64,000 bases of DNA from Rariloculus sp963665575 (GTDB lineage: Bacteria > Pseudomonadota > Gammaproteobacteria > Steroidobacterales > Rariloculaceae). Below are positions 8,888-19,574 of this stretch, one piece after another. The notes under the pieces were generated by a model, which was not told the origin of the DNA, searched no databases, and saw only the letters and a list, made by a program, of their open reading frames with translations. The stretch is from the NCBI GenBank assembly GCA_963665575.2, contig CAXXDW010000004.1:1-64000 (forward strand). Direction: 5' to 3'. Position 1 is the first letter of the stretch; each line of letters opens with the position of its first letter. The translations under genes and the position numbers were made by a program.

Positions 8888-11248
8888 ATGGAAGACTACG
8901 TCGTCTGGTTCGCCGATAGCGACATCACGGACGTCCCGCGCATCGGCGGCAAGAACGCATCGCTGGGCGAAATGATCGGCAAGCTGTCCGGACTCGGAAT
9001 TCAGGTGCCCGGCGGTTTCTGCGTCACCGCTGAAGTGTTCGAGAAATTTCTCGGCCAGGATGGGCTCGGCGGGACGATTCAGGGGATCCTTGCCGGCCTT
9101 GACGTCAGCAACGTGGACGACCTCGCGCACAGGGGTGCGGAAATCCGCAATACCATCCTTGGCACACCGCTGCCGCGGGGACTCCGACAAGCGGTCTCGA
9201 CAGCGTGGCATGAACTGTGCGAACACGAACAGATTGCAGTCGCTGTACGGTCCTCGGCGACAGCAGAGGATCTCGCGGGTGCGTCGTTCGCAGGTCAGCA
9301 AAAGTCGCTGCTCAACGTCGTCGGGGTCAGCGAGATCATGTCGGCGATACACGAGGTCTACGCTTCACTGTACAACGACCGCGCGATCGCCTATCGGGTC
9401 CACAAGGGCTTCAACAACAGCCACTACGCGATGTCGGTTGGAATCCAGCGCATGGTCCGCGCCGACATCGGCAGTGCCGGCGTCGTATTCACTCTGGATA
9501 CCGAGTCAGGGTTCCGCGATGTGGTGTTCATCACCTCATCCTACGGTCTTGGCGAGTCGGTGGTTCAGGGCGTCGTCAACCCGGACGAGTTCTACGTCTA
9601 CAAGCGCGCCCTGCGTGACGGCCGGTACGCCATCGTTCGCCGCACAATGGGCTCAAAAGCGCGCAAGCTCGTCTACGGCCACGGCAACGACCAGCGCGTG
9701 CGCTTCGTCGATGTCGAGCATGCCGATCAGCAGCGATTTTCGCTCAGCGACGAGGACGTCCTCGAACTCTCCCGGCAGGCGCTCATCATCGAAGAGCACT
9801 ATGGCCGCCCCATGGACATCGAGTGGGCCAGGGACGGCGTCGACGGCCAGATCTACATTCTCCAGGCCAGACCCGAGACGGTGCAGAGCCGGCAGTCCGC
9901 AGGCAACGTCCGCTTTTCGCTAAAGCAGCGCGGCCGCGTGCTCGCGCGTGGGCGTGCCATCGGACAGCGCGTCGGCAGCGGCCGGGCACGGATCGTCGAA
10001 AACGCACGCGAGATGAACCTCGTGCAGCCAGGCGACGTGCTCGTCACCGACATGACGGACCCCGACTGGGAACCGGTCATGCAACGAGCGGCTGCGATCG
10101 TCACCGATCGCGGCGGCAGAACCTGTCACGCTGCGATCATTGCCCGCGAGCTTGGAGTTCCGGCCGTCGTCGGCTGCGGCGACGCGACCGCGTCGATCAT
10201 CGACGACAACGCGGTCACCGTGTCGTGCGCGGAAGGTGAAGAAGGCATCGTCTACGCCGGCAGGCTCGACTTCGAGCAGAAAAACGTCGAGTTCGGCGAA
10301 CTGCCCGATCTGCCCGTAGACGTCATGATGAACGTGGGCAACCCGGATCGCGCGTTCATGTTTGCAGCGATCCCCAACAAGGGCGTGGGTCTTGCACGGC
10401 TGGAGTACATCATCAATCGAACCATCGGGGTCCATCCGCTGGCGATACTCGAATACGCGGACCAGGACGCCGACGTGCGGCACGCCATCGCCGCACAGGT
10501 CGCGGGCTACCCGAATCCGATCGTCTTCTTCATCGAGAAGCTGGCTGAAGGTATCGCGACCATCGCTGCGGCGTTCGCGCCCAATCCAGTCATCGTGAGG
10601 CTGTCGGACTTCAAGTCCAACGAATACGCGAATCTGATCGGCGGACAACGCTACGAGCCCCGCGAAGCCAACCCGATGCTCGGTTTTCGCGGCGCGGCGC
10701 GCTATGTGGATGAGGAGTTTCGCCGCTGTTTCCGGCTCGAATGCCGGGCCGTCAAGCGCGTTCGCGAAGAGATGGGGCTCGACAATGTACACATCATGGT
10801 GCCGTTCGTCAGAACCGTCGCGGAAGCGGAAAAGGTGATCGAACTGCTCGACCAGAACGGCCTCAAGCGCGGCGAACACGGACTCAACATCTACATGATG
10901 TGCGAGATTCCGAGTAACGCGCTGCTCGCGGACCAGTTCCTGGAATACTTCGACGGCATGTCGATCGGCTCCAATGACATGACGCAGCTCACGCTCGGCC
11001 TCGATCGGGATTCAGCCAGGATTGCGCCGCTGTTCGACGAGCGCGATCCAGCCGTCAAGCAGATGCTGCACATGGTCATCGCGGCATGCCGAAACCACGG
11101 CAAGTACGCGGGCATCTGCGGGCAGGGCCCTTCGGATCACCCGGACCTGGCGCTCTGGCTCGTCGACCAGGGCATCGACAGCATTTCGCTGAATCCCGAT
11201 TCCGTGGTCGCCACATGGAACTATCTGGGCGAGCACCTGAAGAACTGA
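8888..11248 (+). CDS. ppsA: Phosphoenolpyruvate synthase (pyruvate, water dikinase)
   Basis: Converts pyruvate, ATP and water to PEP, AMP and phosphate for gluconeogenesis. 786 aa in the order ATP-binding domain (GGKNASLGEM, VAVRSSATAEDLAGASFAGQ), phosphohistidine domain with the catalytic His414 in TDRGGRTCHAAIIAREL, and PEP/pyruvate-binding barrel with Cys744 in GICGQGPSDHPD. The Thr in RTCH is the expected target of PpsR. The start at 8888 (MEDYVVWF) matches the family N-terminus; in-frame upstream Met codons would overlap the ppsR promoter region. Confidence 0.97.
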   Translation: MEDYVVWFADSDITDVPRIGGKNASLGEMIGKLSGLGIQVPGGFCVTAEVFEKFLGQDGLGGTIQGILAGLDVSNVDDLAHRGAEIRNTILGTPLPRGLRQAVSTAWHELCEHEQIAVAVRSSATAEDLAGASFAGQQKSLLNVVGVSEIMSAIHEVYASLYNDRAIAYRVHKGFNNSHYAMSVGIQRMVRADIGSAGVVFTLDTESGFRDVVFITSSYGLGESVVQGVVNPDEFYVYKRALRDGRYAIVRRTMGSKARKLVYGHGNDQRVRFVDVEHADQQRFSLSDEDVLELSRQALIIEEHYGRPMDIEWARDGVDGQIYILQARPETVQSRQSAGNVRFSLKQRGRVLARGRAIGQRVGSGRARIVENAREMNLVQPGDVLVTDMTDPDWEPVMQRAAAIVTDRGGRTCHAAIIARELGVPAVVGCGDATASIIDDNAVTVSCAEGEEGIVYAGRLDFEQKNVEFGELPDLPVDVMMNVGNPDRAFMFAAIPNKGVGLARLEYIINRTIGVHPLAILEYADQDADVRHAIAAQVAGYPNPIVFFIEKLAEGIATIAAAFAPNPVIVRLSDFKSNEYANLIGGQRYEPREANPMLGFRGAARYVDEEFRRCFRLECRAVKRVREEMGLDNVHIMVPFVRTVAEAEKVIELLDQNGLKRGEHGLNIYMMCEIPSNALLADQFLEYFDGMSIGSNDMTQLTLGLDRDSARIAPLFDERDPAVKQMLHMVIAACRNHGKYAGICGQGPSDHPDLALWLVDQGIDSISLNPDSVVATWNYLGEHLKN

Positions 11249-11338
11249 GCGCGCGCCCGGGGCTCCGCGCAGTGGAGCTCGTGGTCAGGCGGCCGCGTAC
11301 CGGTAGACGCCGGGAGAAACGCAAGCGTGCTGCTGCGC

Positions 11339-11908
11339 TCAGCGCCCAAGCTGAGGGTTGAGCAGCCGTTCACGATAGAATCGGAGTTCCCGAATCGAAT
11401 CGTGGATGTCGGCAAGAGCGAGGTGCGTCGACTGCTTCTCGAAGAGCTCAGCGACATCGGGAACCCAAAGGCGCGCCAGGATCTTCAGCGTCGAAACATC
11501 GAGATTCCTGTAGTGAAAGTACTTCGCGAGCAGCGGCATGTAGCGCACCAGAAACCGGCGATCCTGGCAGATTCCGTTGCCGCACATCGGCGAGGCGCCA
11601 GCCTCGGCGTACCTGCGCAGGAATCGGAGCGTGGCCTCCTCGGCCTCGGCTTCATCGACTGCGCTCTCGCGCACGCGCTCGGCGAGTCCGGACTCGCCGT
11701 GTTGCCGCGTGTTCCACTCGTCCATCGCGTCGAGCACGTCGTCGGACTGATGGATCGCGAACACGGGACCCTCGGCAAGGACGGCCAGATGCTTGTCGGT
11801 GACGACGGTTGCGATCTCGATGATGAGGTCCCGATCGGGATCGAGACCCGTCATCTCCAGATCAATCCAGATGAGGTTTTCCGGATGCCGCAAGCCGACC
11901 CGTTGCAT
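11339..11908 (-). CDS. orn: Oligoribonuclease
   Basis: 3'-5' exoribonuclease that degrades the 2-5 nt (chiefly dinucleotide) end products of RNA decay and pGpG. 189 aa, DEDDh superfamily: Asp16 and Glu18 in LIWIDLEMTGLDPD, the ExoII region GNGICQDRRFLVRYMP, and HxxxxD in HLALADIHDSIREL. Divergent from rsgA with 44 bases between starts, as in many gammaproteobacteria, and convergent with ppsA. Confidence 0.96.
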   Translation of the reverse strand: MQRVGLRHPENLIWIDLEMTGLDPDRDLIIEIATVVTDKHLAVLAEGPVFAIHQSDDVLDAMDEWNTRQHGESGLAERVRESAVDEAEAEEATLRFLRRYAEAGASPMCGNGICQDRRFLVRYMPLLAKYFHYRNLDVSTLKILARLWVPDVAELFEKQSTHLALADIHDSIRELRFYRERLLNPQLGR

Positions 11909-11952
11909 CCTGAGATTGTAACAGCCGCGTTCACCGGGCGCGGTTGAAATCG

Positions 11953-12852
11953 ATGCCTGAACACGGTCTGGTCGTCGCCCGTCACAGGCGCCATGTTACC
12001 GTCGAAGACACAGCGCGCTCGTGGCATCGCTGCAGTTTGCGCAGTCGCCGGCTCAGGCCTCTCGTCGGAGACGAAGTCGATTGGGAAAGGCAGGCGGATG
12101 GCACGAAACTCGTCACCGGCGTGGCCGGGCGCCGAACGGTGCTGTCAAGGATCGACAGCCGCGGCCGCCGCGAGCCCGTAGCGGCCAATCTGACGCAGCT
12201 TCTGGTCGTCGCTGCGCCCGCACCGATTCCCGACTGGACGTTGCTCGACCGTTATCTGGTGGCTGCCGAACTCACACCGGTCAAGGCCGTGATCGTGTTC
12301 AACAAACTCGATCTCATGAGCGTGGAGCCCGACGAGTTGCAGGATCTGCGCGCGATCGGCTACCCGGTATGTCTCAGCAGCGCGTTGCAGGGCACCGGCC
12401 TCGACGATGTTTCCGCGATTATGGAGGACGAGCGCGGCGCGGTCGTCGGGCAGTCCGGCACCGGCAAGTCGTCGCTGATCAACGCGTTGCTCGGCGAGAG
12501 GCTGCAAGCCGTCGGCGCACTGACCGGCAAAGGCGCGCATGGCCGCCATACGACGAGTTCAGCGACCCTCTACAGGCTCGCCAACGGGGGCGAATTCATC
12601 GACTCACCGGGCGTTCGGAACTTCGCGCCGTACATCGAGTCCATCGCGGAACTGCAACTCGGTTTTCGTGAATTCCATCCGCACCTCGGTCGGTGCCGCT
12701 TCGATGACTGCCGCCACCTGGCGGAACCGGACTGCGCGGTCAAGGCTGCGCTCGCCGAAGGCACGATTGCGTTGCGCCGCTACGAGAGCTACACGAAACT
12801 CTGCGACCTCGTCGAATCGCTGCAGGCCAGGCGGCCCGGCAAGAGCGGTTGA
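11953..12852 (+). CDS. rsgA: Small ribosomal subunit biogenesis GTPase RsgA
   Basis: Circularly permuted GTPase that acts late in 30S maturation. N-terminal OB-fold with LVGDEVDWE, then G4 (FNKLD) before G1 (VGQSGTGKSSLINAL) and G3 (DSPGVRNF). This permuted order is diagnostic. The C-terminal zinc finger is CRFDDCRHLAEPDC with an upstream His (EFHPH). ATG at 11953 (MPEHGLVV) is taken; a TTG three codons upstream at 11944 is possible. 299 aa, normal length. Confidence 0.95.
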   Translation: MPEHGLVVARHRRHVTVEDTARSWHRCSLRSRRLRPLVGDEVDWERQADGTKLVTGVAGRRTVLSRIDSRGRREPVAANLTQLLVVAAPAPIPDWTLLDRYLVAAELTPVKAVIVFNKLDLMSVEPDELQDLRAIGYPVCLSSALQGTGLDDVSAIMEDERGAVVGQSGTGKSSLINALLGERLQAVGALTGKGAHGRHTTSSATLYRLANGGEFIDSPGVRNFAPYIESIAELQLGFREFHPHLGRCRFDDCRHLAEPDCAVKAALAEGTIALRRYESYTKLCDLVESLQARRPGKSG

Positions 12853-13006
12853 GCCTTCTGAGAGTGCTTGCGCAGCCTTTACGGCAGAGGTCGTGCGCGG
12901 CGCGGCAAGAGCAACTGACCATTTACGAAGAACTGTGGCGGCCTGAACCGCGCCGTTCGTGCACATCTCGGTCCGCTCAAGCCGTCCGGACAGCTTTGTC
13001 CGCGAT

Positions 13007-13360
13007 TCAGCCGAGCGATCCTCTCATCTGCCGCCCGCCCAGCACGTGCAGATGCGCGTGAAACACGACCTGGCCGCCCTCGCTATTGACGTTCATCGCA
13101 ACGCGGTAGCCGGGCAAGCCGCGTTCTGCAGCGAGCGCCCTTGCAACGAGCATGAGCCGACCGGCAAGCTCGGCCTGCGCATCATCGAAATCGTCGAGAG
13201 TCGCCAGGTGCTCTTTCGGAACGACGAGGCCGTGAAACGGCGCTTGCGGGTTGACATCGGCGAACGCCAACAACTGGTCGTCCTCGTAAAGCCGTGTGCT
13301 CGGGATCTCCCCGGCCACGATCTTGCAGAACAGGCAGTCGGGGTCGCTCCTGACGCTCAT
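13007..13360 (-). CDS. hinT: HIT family purine nucleoside phosphoramidase
   Basis: Histidine-triad hydrolase of AMP-lysine and aminoacyl-adenylates. 117 aa with CLFCKIVAGEIPS near the N-terminus and the catalytic triad HAHLHVLGG (His101, 103, 105; His103 is expected to be the nucleophile). Its ATG overlaps the recR stop in an ATGA junction at 13357-13360, so it is translationally coupled to recR. Confidence 0.93.
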   Translation of the reverse strand: MSVRSDPDCLFCKIVAGEIPSTRLYEDDQLLAFADVNPQAPFHGLVVPKEHLATLDDFDDAQAELAGRLMLVARALAAERGLPGYRVAMNVNSEGGQVVFHAHLHVLGGRQMRGSLG

Positions 13361-13989
13361 AGTCCAAAATCCTCGTGCTCCGTTACGTCCATTTCGCGTC
13401 GCCCGCTGAAGGCGCGCGACAATGTGCCGCCGTCGATGAACTCGAGTTCGCCACCCACCGGCACACCGTAGGCGATCCGGCTTGCACTGACGCCATGCTT
13501 GCGTGCCAGCGCCGCGATGAGTTCCGCGGTTGCATCGCCCTCGACCGTTACGCTGGTCGCGATAACGACCTCCATCACGGCCTCCTCGGCAAGACGCTCT
13601 TCGAGCATCCCGAGCCCGAGTTCGTTCGGACCAATGCCGTCGATGGGCGAAAGATGCCCCATGAGAACGAAGTATCGTCCCCGCCAGGCTGCCGACTGCT
13701 CGATCGCCACGAGATCGGCGGGCGTCTCCACGACACAGATCTGCGTGTCGTCGCGTCGCTTGCTCGAACAGAAGCGGCAGACCGCCGCCTCGGTCAACAT
13801 TCGGCAGCGCTCGCAGTTGCCGATGCGTTCGGTGGCATCGGCAAGCGTCCGAGCCAGACTCACCCCGCCGTCGCGGTCGCGCTGCAACAGGTGAAGAGCC
13901 ATCCGCTGCGCGCCCTTCGCACCCACGCCCGGCAGGCACTGCAACGCCGTGACGAGTTCCCGGAGCAACGGTGAATAGGCGTCGCTCAC
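13357..13989 (-). CDS. recR: Recombination mediator protein RecR
   Basis: RecFOR-pathway protein that helps load RecA on gapped DNA. 210 aa: helix-hairpin-helix (LQCLPGVGAKGAQRMALHLL), zinc finger Cys59, 62, 71, 74 (CERC...CRFC), Toprim domain (ICVVETPADLVAIE, YFVLMGHLSPIDGIGPNELG), and the conserved PVGGELEFIDGGTL end. GTG start. It sits two bases downstream of ybaB and overlaps hinT by four bases. The cluster dnaX-ybaB-recR is a classic conserved operon. Confidence 0.97.
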   Translation of the reverse strand: MSDAYSPLLRELVTALQCLPGVGAKGAQRMALHLLQRDRDGGVSLARTLADATERIGNCERCRMLTEAAVCRFCSSKRRDDTQICVVETPADLVAIEQSAAWRGRYFVLMGHLSPIDGIGPNELGLGMLEERLAEEAVMEVVIATSVTVEGDATAELIAALARKHGVSASRIAYGVPVGGELEFIDGGTLSRAFSGRREMDVTEHEDFGL

Positions 13990-13991
13990 GG

Positions 13992-14312
13992 TCAGAACGG
14001 CAACTTCATCCCGTCCGGGAGCGGAAGCCCCCCGGTGAAGGCCGACATATGCTCCTGCACGGTTCGCTCGATCTTGCGGTTCGCGTCGTTACAGGCGGCG
14101 GCAATCAGGTCCTCGAGCATCTCGCGGTCGTCGTCCATGAGGCTGTCCTCGATCGCCACGCGCCGAATTTCATGCTTGCAGGTCACCGTCACCTTGACCA
14201 TGCCGCCGCCGGCCTCACCCTGAACCTCGATCGATGCAAGCTCATCCTGCGCCTTCTGCATGCTCTCCTGCATCTGCTGCGCCTGCTTCATCAATTGCGC
14301 CAAGCCTTTCAT
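13992..14312 (-). CDS. ybaB: YbaB/EbfC family nucleoid-associated protein
   Basis: 106-aa dimeric DNA-binding protein. The start MKGLAQLMKQAQQMQESMQK and the central GEAGGGMVKVTVTCKHEIRRV are family signatures. The ATG at 14312 lies 14 bases after the dnaX stop, with AGGAAGAGG upstream. Sits between dnaX and recR as in most proteobacteria. Confidence 0.95.
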   Translation of the reverse strand: MKGLAQLMKQAQQMQESMQKAQDELASIEVQGEAGGGMVKVTVTCKHEIRRVAIEDSLMDDDREMLEDLIAAACNDANRKIERTVQEHMSAFTGGLPLPDGMKLPF

Positions 14313-14325
14313 ACGGTACCTCTTC

Positions 14326-16152
<1,827 letters not shown>

Positions 16153-16184
16153 GGGGTGTTCGGTTCGATCTCGTCCAACAATAA

Positions 16185-16291
16185 GGTCCGCGCCAGCCCG
16201 ACCCCGGCACCCGACCTGGCCGTTACCGCTGCTCCCTTCCGGGCCTGACGGGGTTCGCGGCTGGTCGTCGCGGGGGAACCGACGCGGACCC
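16185..16291 (-). ncRNA. ffs: Signal recognition particle RNA, bacterial small type (4.5S)
   Basis: The minus strand contains the conserved domain IV hairpin GGCCCGGAAGGGAGCAGCGG, the site bound by Ffh. The ends GGTCCGCGTC and GGCGCGGACC pair to close a hairpin of about 106 nt. It lies 32 bases upstream of dnaX in the same direction, a common bacterial position. Its protein partner gene ffh is at 58.5 kb. Confidence 0.93.
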
Positions 16292-16296
16292 GGCGT

Positions 16297-16302
16297 ACTT
16301 TA
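16297..16302 (-). promoter_or_regulatory. Candidate -10 box for the SRP RNA
   Basis: TAAAGT on the minus strand ends six bases before the predicted 5' end of the SRP RNA, a proper distance for a sigma70 -10 element. No convincing -35 is seen 17-18 bases upstream. Confidence 0.35.
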
Positions 16303-16356
16303 CCAACCGCCGGCCTTCGGCGCACGAGCGATTCTGTGTCGGCCCGGAGAGGTCAA

Positions 16357-16386
16357 TTGCATGGCCGATCCGGTTTACGCTACGCT
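16357..16386 (+). promoter_or_regulatory. Candidate sigma70 promoter of tRNA-Ser
   Basis: TTGCAT (16357-16362) and TACGCT (16381-16386) separated by 18 bases, about 60 bases before the mature tRNA 5' end. The match is moderate and based on sequence only. Confidence 0.35.
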
Positions 16387-16447
16387 CGCTGCGGCCCGTG
16401 TTGGCGCGCGCTGGAAGGGCGTGCGCAGCTCAGGCGGACACCAGCGC

Positions 16448-16538
16448 GGAGAGGTGGCCGAGTGGTCGAAGGCGCTTGATTGGAGTTCAAGTAGGCGGTT
16501 TTACCGTCTCGTGGGTTCGAATCCCACCCTCTCCGCCA
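16448..16538 (+). tRNA. tRNA-Ser(GGA)
   Basis: 91 nt with acceptor GGAGAGG/CCTCTCC, D-arm GCCGAGTGGTCGAAGGC, anticodon stem CTTGA/TCAAG with loop TTGGAGT (anticodon GGA), the long class II variable arm typical of tRNA-Ser, T-arm GTGGG-TTCGAAT-CCCAC, discriminator G and an encoded CCA. Reads serine UCC/UCU codons. It marks the border between the housekeeping block to the left and the accessory region to the right. Confidence 0.95.
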
Positions 16539-16597
16539 CCACCTGTACGTAAGTATTTGTTTATCAATCCGCCAGCGTGCGACAAGAAAATAAAACC

Positions 16598-17524
16598 ATG
16601 AAAGTTCAACCAACAATGGTGTCCTGCAGTGGGCAGCGCCCCACGGAAACTGCGCGGACAACGCGCCTGGTTTCCGCGCTGCTGCTCACGATCGCTCTGG
16701 GCTATTCGCTCAACGGCGCCGCTCAGTCCGGAGCCTCGTCGGACAAACAGGCCATGATCGAGCTTGGCCTTCAGAACGAGACCGCGTGGGACCTCTTCCA
16801 GACCCTGCGCAGCCAGGCTGAAGGAGACGGGCGCATCGGCTGGAACGAGGTTCCGGACTGGCAGGGACTTTACATGCGGCAGTTCAACCTGCGATTCGAT
16901 GTCGATCAGACACCGGACCAGTTGACCACGGCCAAGCTCACTCCCGAGTACGAGGCCCGGCTGATCGAGAAGATCCGTCTCGCCAATCAGGGCATCGAAT
17001 ACGATCCCATCAGCGATTGCAGACCCCCGGGATTCCCGCGCTGGCTGCACATTCCCTTCCTGCGCGAATTCGTGGTGACGCCGTACATGACGCTGCTCAT
17101 GAGCGAGGTCGTCAACAGCGTGCGCCGAATCTACACCGATGGCCGGAGTCACGTTCCCGACGAAGACCGATACCCGCTCTACCATGGGGATTCGATCGGC
17201 TTCTGGGACGAAGACAGGCTCATCATCCACACCAACCAGTTGCGGGCCGGCGCTTACACCCGGCGCAACCCGGATTACTCGGACCAGGTGGAAACAGTGG
17301 AAATCTGGGGACGGATCGATGACCGGACCATCGAAGCCCGGGTCTGGGTCTACGACCCGCCGTCGCTGCTCGAGCCCTGGTACACGAAGCAAACCTACAT
17401 GAAGATTCCGAACGAAGATCAGCGCCTCAGAATTCGGTATTGGCATTGCGGTGAGAACCCCAACAACGTAGTCATCCAGACCGAAGAGGGCACCAGCGAT
17501 TTTGCGGACTTTACGTTCGACTGA
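16598..17524 (+). CDS. Exported hypothetical protein
   Basis: About 308 aa with a Sec leader (TTRLVSALLLTIALGYSLNGAAQS). The mature part contains PPGFPRWLHIPF, VRRIYTDGRSHV, GDSIGFWDEDRLIIHTNQL and later VEIWGRIDDRTIEARVWVYDP. It resembles a widespread family of secreted proteins of unknown function, common in hydrocarbon- and steroid-degrading proteobacteria, with the same PPG / RIYTDGR / IG-W-D-L-v-T pattern. Start chosen at ATG 16598; a GTG seven codons upstream is possible. Lies 59 bases after tRNA-Ser. Confidence 0.7.
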   Translation: MKVQPTMVSCSGQRPTETARTTRLVSALLLTIALGYSLNGAAQSGASSDKQAMIELGLQNETAWDLFQTLRSQAEGDGRIGWNEVPDWQGLYMRQFNLRFDVDQTPDQLTTAKLTPEYEARLIEKIRLANQGIEYDPISDCRPPGFPRWLHIPFLREFVVTPYMTLLMSEVVNSVRRIYTDGRSHVPDEDRYPLYHGDSIGFWDEDRLIIHTNQLRAGAYTRRNPDYSDQVETVEIWGRIDDRTIEARVWVYDPPSLLEPWYTKQTYMKIPNEDQRLRIRYWHCGENPNNVVIQTEEGTSDFADFTFD

Positions 17525-17555
17525 GAGTCGTTCCCTTCATCCGGTCGACGAGCAT

Positions 17556-17583
17556 CACTGCACTGCACTGCACTGCACTGCAC
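17556..17583. repeat. (CACTG)5 pentanucleotide tandem repeat
   Basis: Five perfect tandem CACTG units plus CAC, in the 86-base gap between two convergent genes. Pentanucleotide repeats mutate by slippage. Being outside coding sequence it is unlikely to cause phase variation here. Confidence 0.85.
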
Positions 17584-17610
17584 CCACGATACCCTGGCCG
17601 TTGTGGAGTG

Positions 17611-19224
17611 CTATTCCGTCATGCACTGGAAACTTGCGGCCGAATCCGCGCTGCCGGAATCCATGTAACGCGCGACCTGGGGATATGGGCATAGCAGCCT
17701 GGACCGGGCCACGCCCGCATCCTCCTCACTGACCGGGCCCGGAGTCCGCTCCGGAGAGAAACCGTTGGCCTCGCGCGTCTTGTAGGCGGTCATGGCGTCG
17801 GGTGCTTCGCCCTGCTCCACCCAGATCTCCAGGGCCGACAGGTCGTCAAAGATGTCCGGCCCGGGCCCGCCCTGACAGTGGTACATGCCAGGCACCATGA
17901 AGAGCCGAAAGAAGTCGCGCGTCCCTTCGGAACCGAGTCGCGACTCGACATCCTCGTAGTACTCGATCGTGCGCAGCGGATTCAGGCCCACGTCCGCCCA
18001 GCCGTGCCACATGACGATCTTCTTGCCGGAGTCGCGGACATCCGCGAGATCCGTGTCGGTGGCGTTCATGAGTTCGGCGATGGCCGAGACATCCGGAACC
18101 GCATTGAAGTCGAGGTCCGTCAGGATATCGAACCCGGGCTGGTCCGGATCGAATGCGAAGTACTGGAAGAAGCTGCTCCCGTTGCGCAACTGCACGGGGA
18201 CGAAGCGGTCGCCTCCATAGGGGTCGTTGCCATCCTGCTCAGAAGGTTCTGCCGGGCGCGGCCCGCTCATGATGCCCGTGAAGAACGTATCCCAACCGCC
18301 CCCGAGCGGGCCGTCGGCCACTTCCATCCACTCCGCGCCCACGACCGCGCCGGGATAGACGCCCTGCCCCGGTCCCTCGTAAATCATTTCGATAGCGTCG
18401 ATCTGGGCAGCCGTGAAGCAGTCCGCCCCGTCGTCGCCGGAACACTGCCTGAGCTGTTCTCGCGGGTCGAACTGACACATTCGCGGATCGTCGATGAGCC
18501 CGTCCTCCAATCCGTCAACGGCATCGCAGCTCGCGTATACGGCCTCGCCCAGCATTTTCAGCTTTTCCCTGGGCACGTAACCGTTTCGCTCGTTCCCGAA
18601 AAGCACTTTCGCGACCCATGCAGCGTTGTAGGTCTGCTTGTACGTGTAGTCGAAGATCGGAGCGCCCACGCTCCAGCCGTCGAAATCCTCCGGGAAGCGC
18701 TGGGCCTCAATCAGCGCCTGGCGTCCGCCCGTAGAACAGCCTCGAAAGTACGCGTACTCCGGCGGCCGACCGTAGTGCTGCTCGATGAACTGCTTCGCAC
18801 CCACCGCCGTCTCGTGGACCGCCCGGTACGCGAAGTCGATCTCGCCCTGGGGATTGTTGAGCGCAAACCGCGGATCGGGACCCTGGTGACCGGTGTCCGT
18901 CGAGGCCGTCGCGTAGCCACGGGTCAGACCGTAGGACTGGTCGAAGAACACGCCGAGATAGCCGCCGTTGCCCACCATCAGAAACTTGCCGTTCCATGGT
19001 TCCGGCAAACGCAGTTCGAAGCGCACGAACTCCGGCACGAGGACGACCAGTCGGCAGTGCTGCGGCAGGCGATCGGCCTCGTCGACGAGTTCCGCCGTCT
19101 CCACCGTCATTCCGGAAACCTCCATCCCGACGAACGCCGCGCAATCCTCCGGCTCCAACGCCCGGGCGTTTCCGCCGATTGCGAGCAGAGCTGCAACGGT
19201 CCAGACGGCACTTTGGCTTGTCAT
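17611..19224 (-). CDS. Tannase / feruloyl-esterase family exported hydrolase
   Basis: Secreted alpha/beta hydrolase of the tannase and feruloyl esterase family (537 aa), which cleaves esters of phenolic acids. Sec leader MTSQSAVWTVAALLAIGGNARA; the start at 19224 has GGAGAAAG upstream. Catalytic Ser164 lies in FRGCSTGGRQAL. The family's lid disulfide and calcium-loop region is CDAVDGLEDGLIDDPRMC. The acid/base residues are expected in WHGWADVGLNP and GMYHCQGGPG. No partner genes of a gallate or ferulate pathway are adjacent, so the substrate is uncertain. Confidence 0.88.
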   Translation of the reverse strand: MTSQSAVWTVAALLAIGGNARALEPEDCAAFVGMEVSGMTVETAELVDEADRLPQHCRLVVLVPEFVRFELRLPEPWNGKFLMVGNGGYLGVFFDQSYGLTRGYATASTDTGHQGPDPRFALNNPQGEIDFAYRAVHETAVGAKQFIEQHYGRPPEYAYFRGCSTGGRQALIEAQRFPEDFDGWSVGAPIFDYTYKQTYNAAWVAKVLFGNERNGYVPREKLKMLGEAVYASCDAVDGLEDGLIDDPRMCQFDPREQLRQCSGDDGADCFTAAQIDAIEMIYEGPGQGVYPGAVVGAEWMEVADGPLGGGWDTFFTGIMSGPRPAEPSEQDGNDPYGGDRFVPVQLRNGSSFFQYFAFDPDQPGFDILTDLDFNAVPDVSAIAELMNATDTDLADVRDSGKKIVMWHGWADVGLNPLRTIEYYEDVESRLGSEGTRDFFRLFMVPGMYHCQGGPGPDIFDDLSALEIWVEQGEAPDAMTAYKTREANGFSPERTPGPVSEEDAGVARSRLLCPYPQVARYMDSGSADSAASFQCMTE

Positions 19225-19574
19225 CTTTCTTTCTCCGGCCGGCATTTGTTTTCGAATCAGGTCTGCGAGGGCTCTTTCCATGGGTCATATGAGCCGCTGT
19301 TCCAGATATGGCCTTCCGAATCGCGGCAGGCAAGGAACGCGCCGCCAGTATATCGTTTGTGCCGAGGGCGGCGAGAGGCGGCCAGGCCAATATCTCGCGC
19401 TACCGCTCGACTTGCGTCACACTCGGTACAACGATGTGTGCCGGGTGGCGCCGTTCGTCGATGTCGGCGTGACGATGCCGACCGCCGATGGCACCTGGCG
19501 GTCCGTGCCGACGATGAGTGCAATGCGGACGCTGCAGGGGCCGGCAAGCATGTATGGGTGAGGGAGACGGGGCG
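19225..19574. other. 350-base divergent intergenic region
   Basis: Separates the divergent tannase-like gene and the binding-protein gene. Any open frames here are short and run on from neighbours. No clear promoter, RNA or repeat was recognised; it presumably holds both promoters. Confidence 0.5.

Noticed and set aside
16520..16600. Integrative element attached at tRNA-Ser
   Set aside because: No integrase gene and no second copy of the tRNA 3' end was seen in the window; kept only as an open comparison question.
17556..17583. CRISPR or phase-variation tract
   Set aside because: Five-base units without spacers, outside any gene and after both convergent stop codons.
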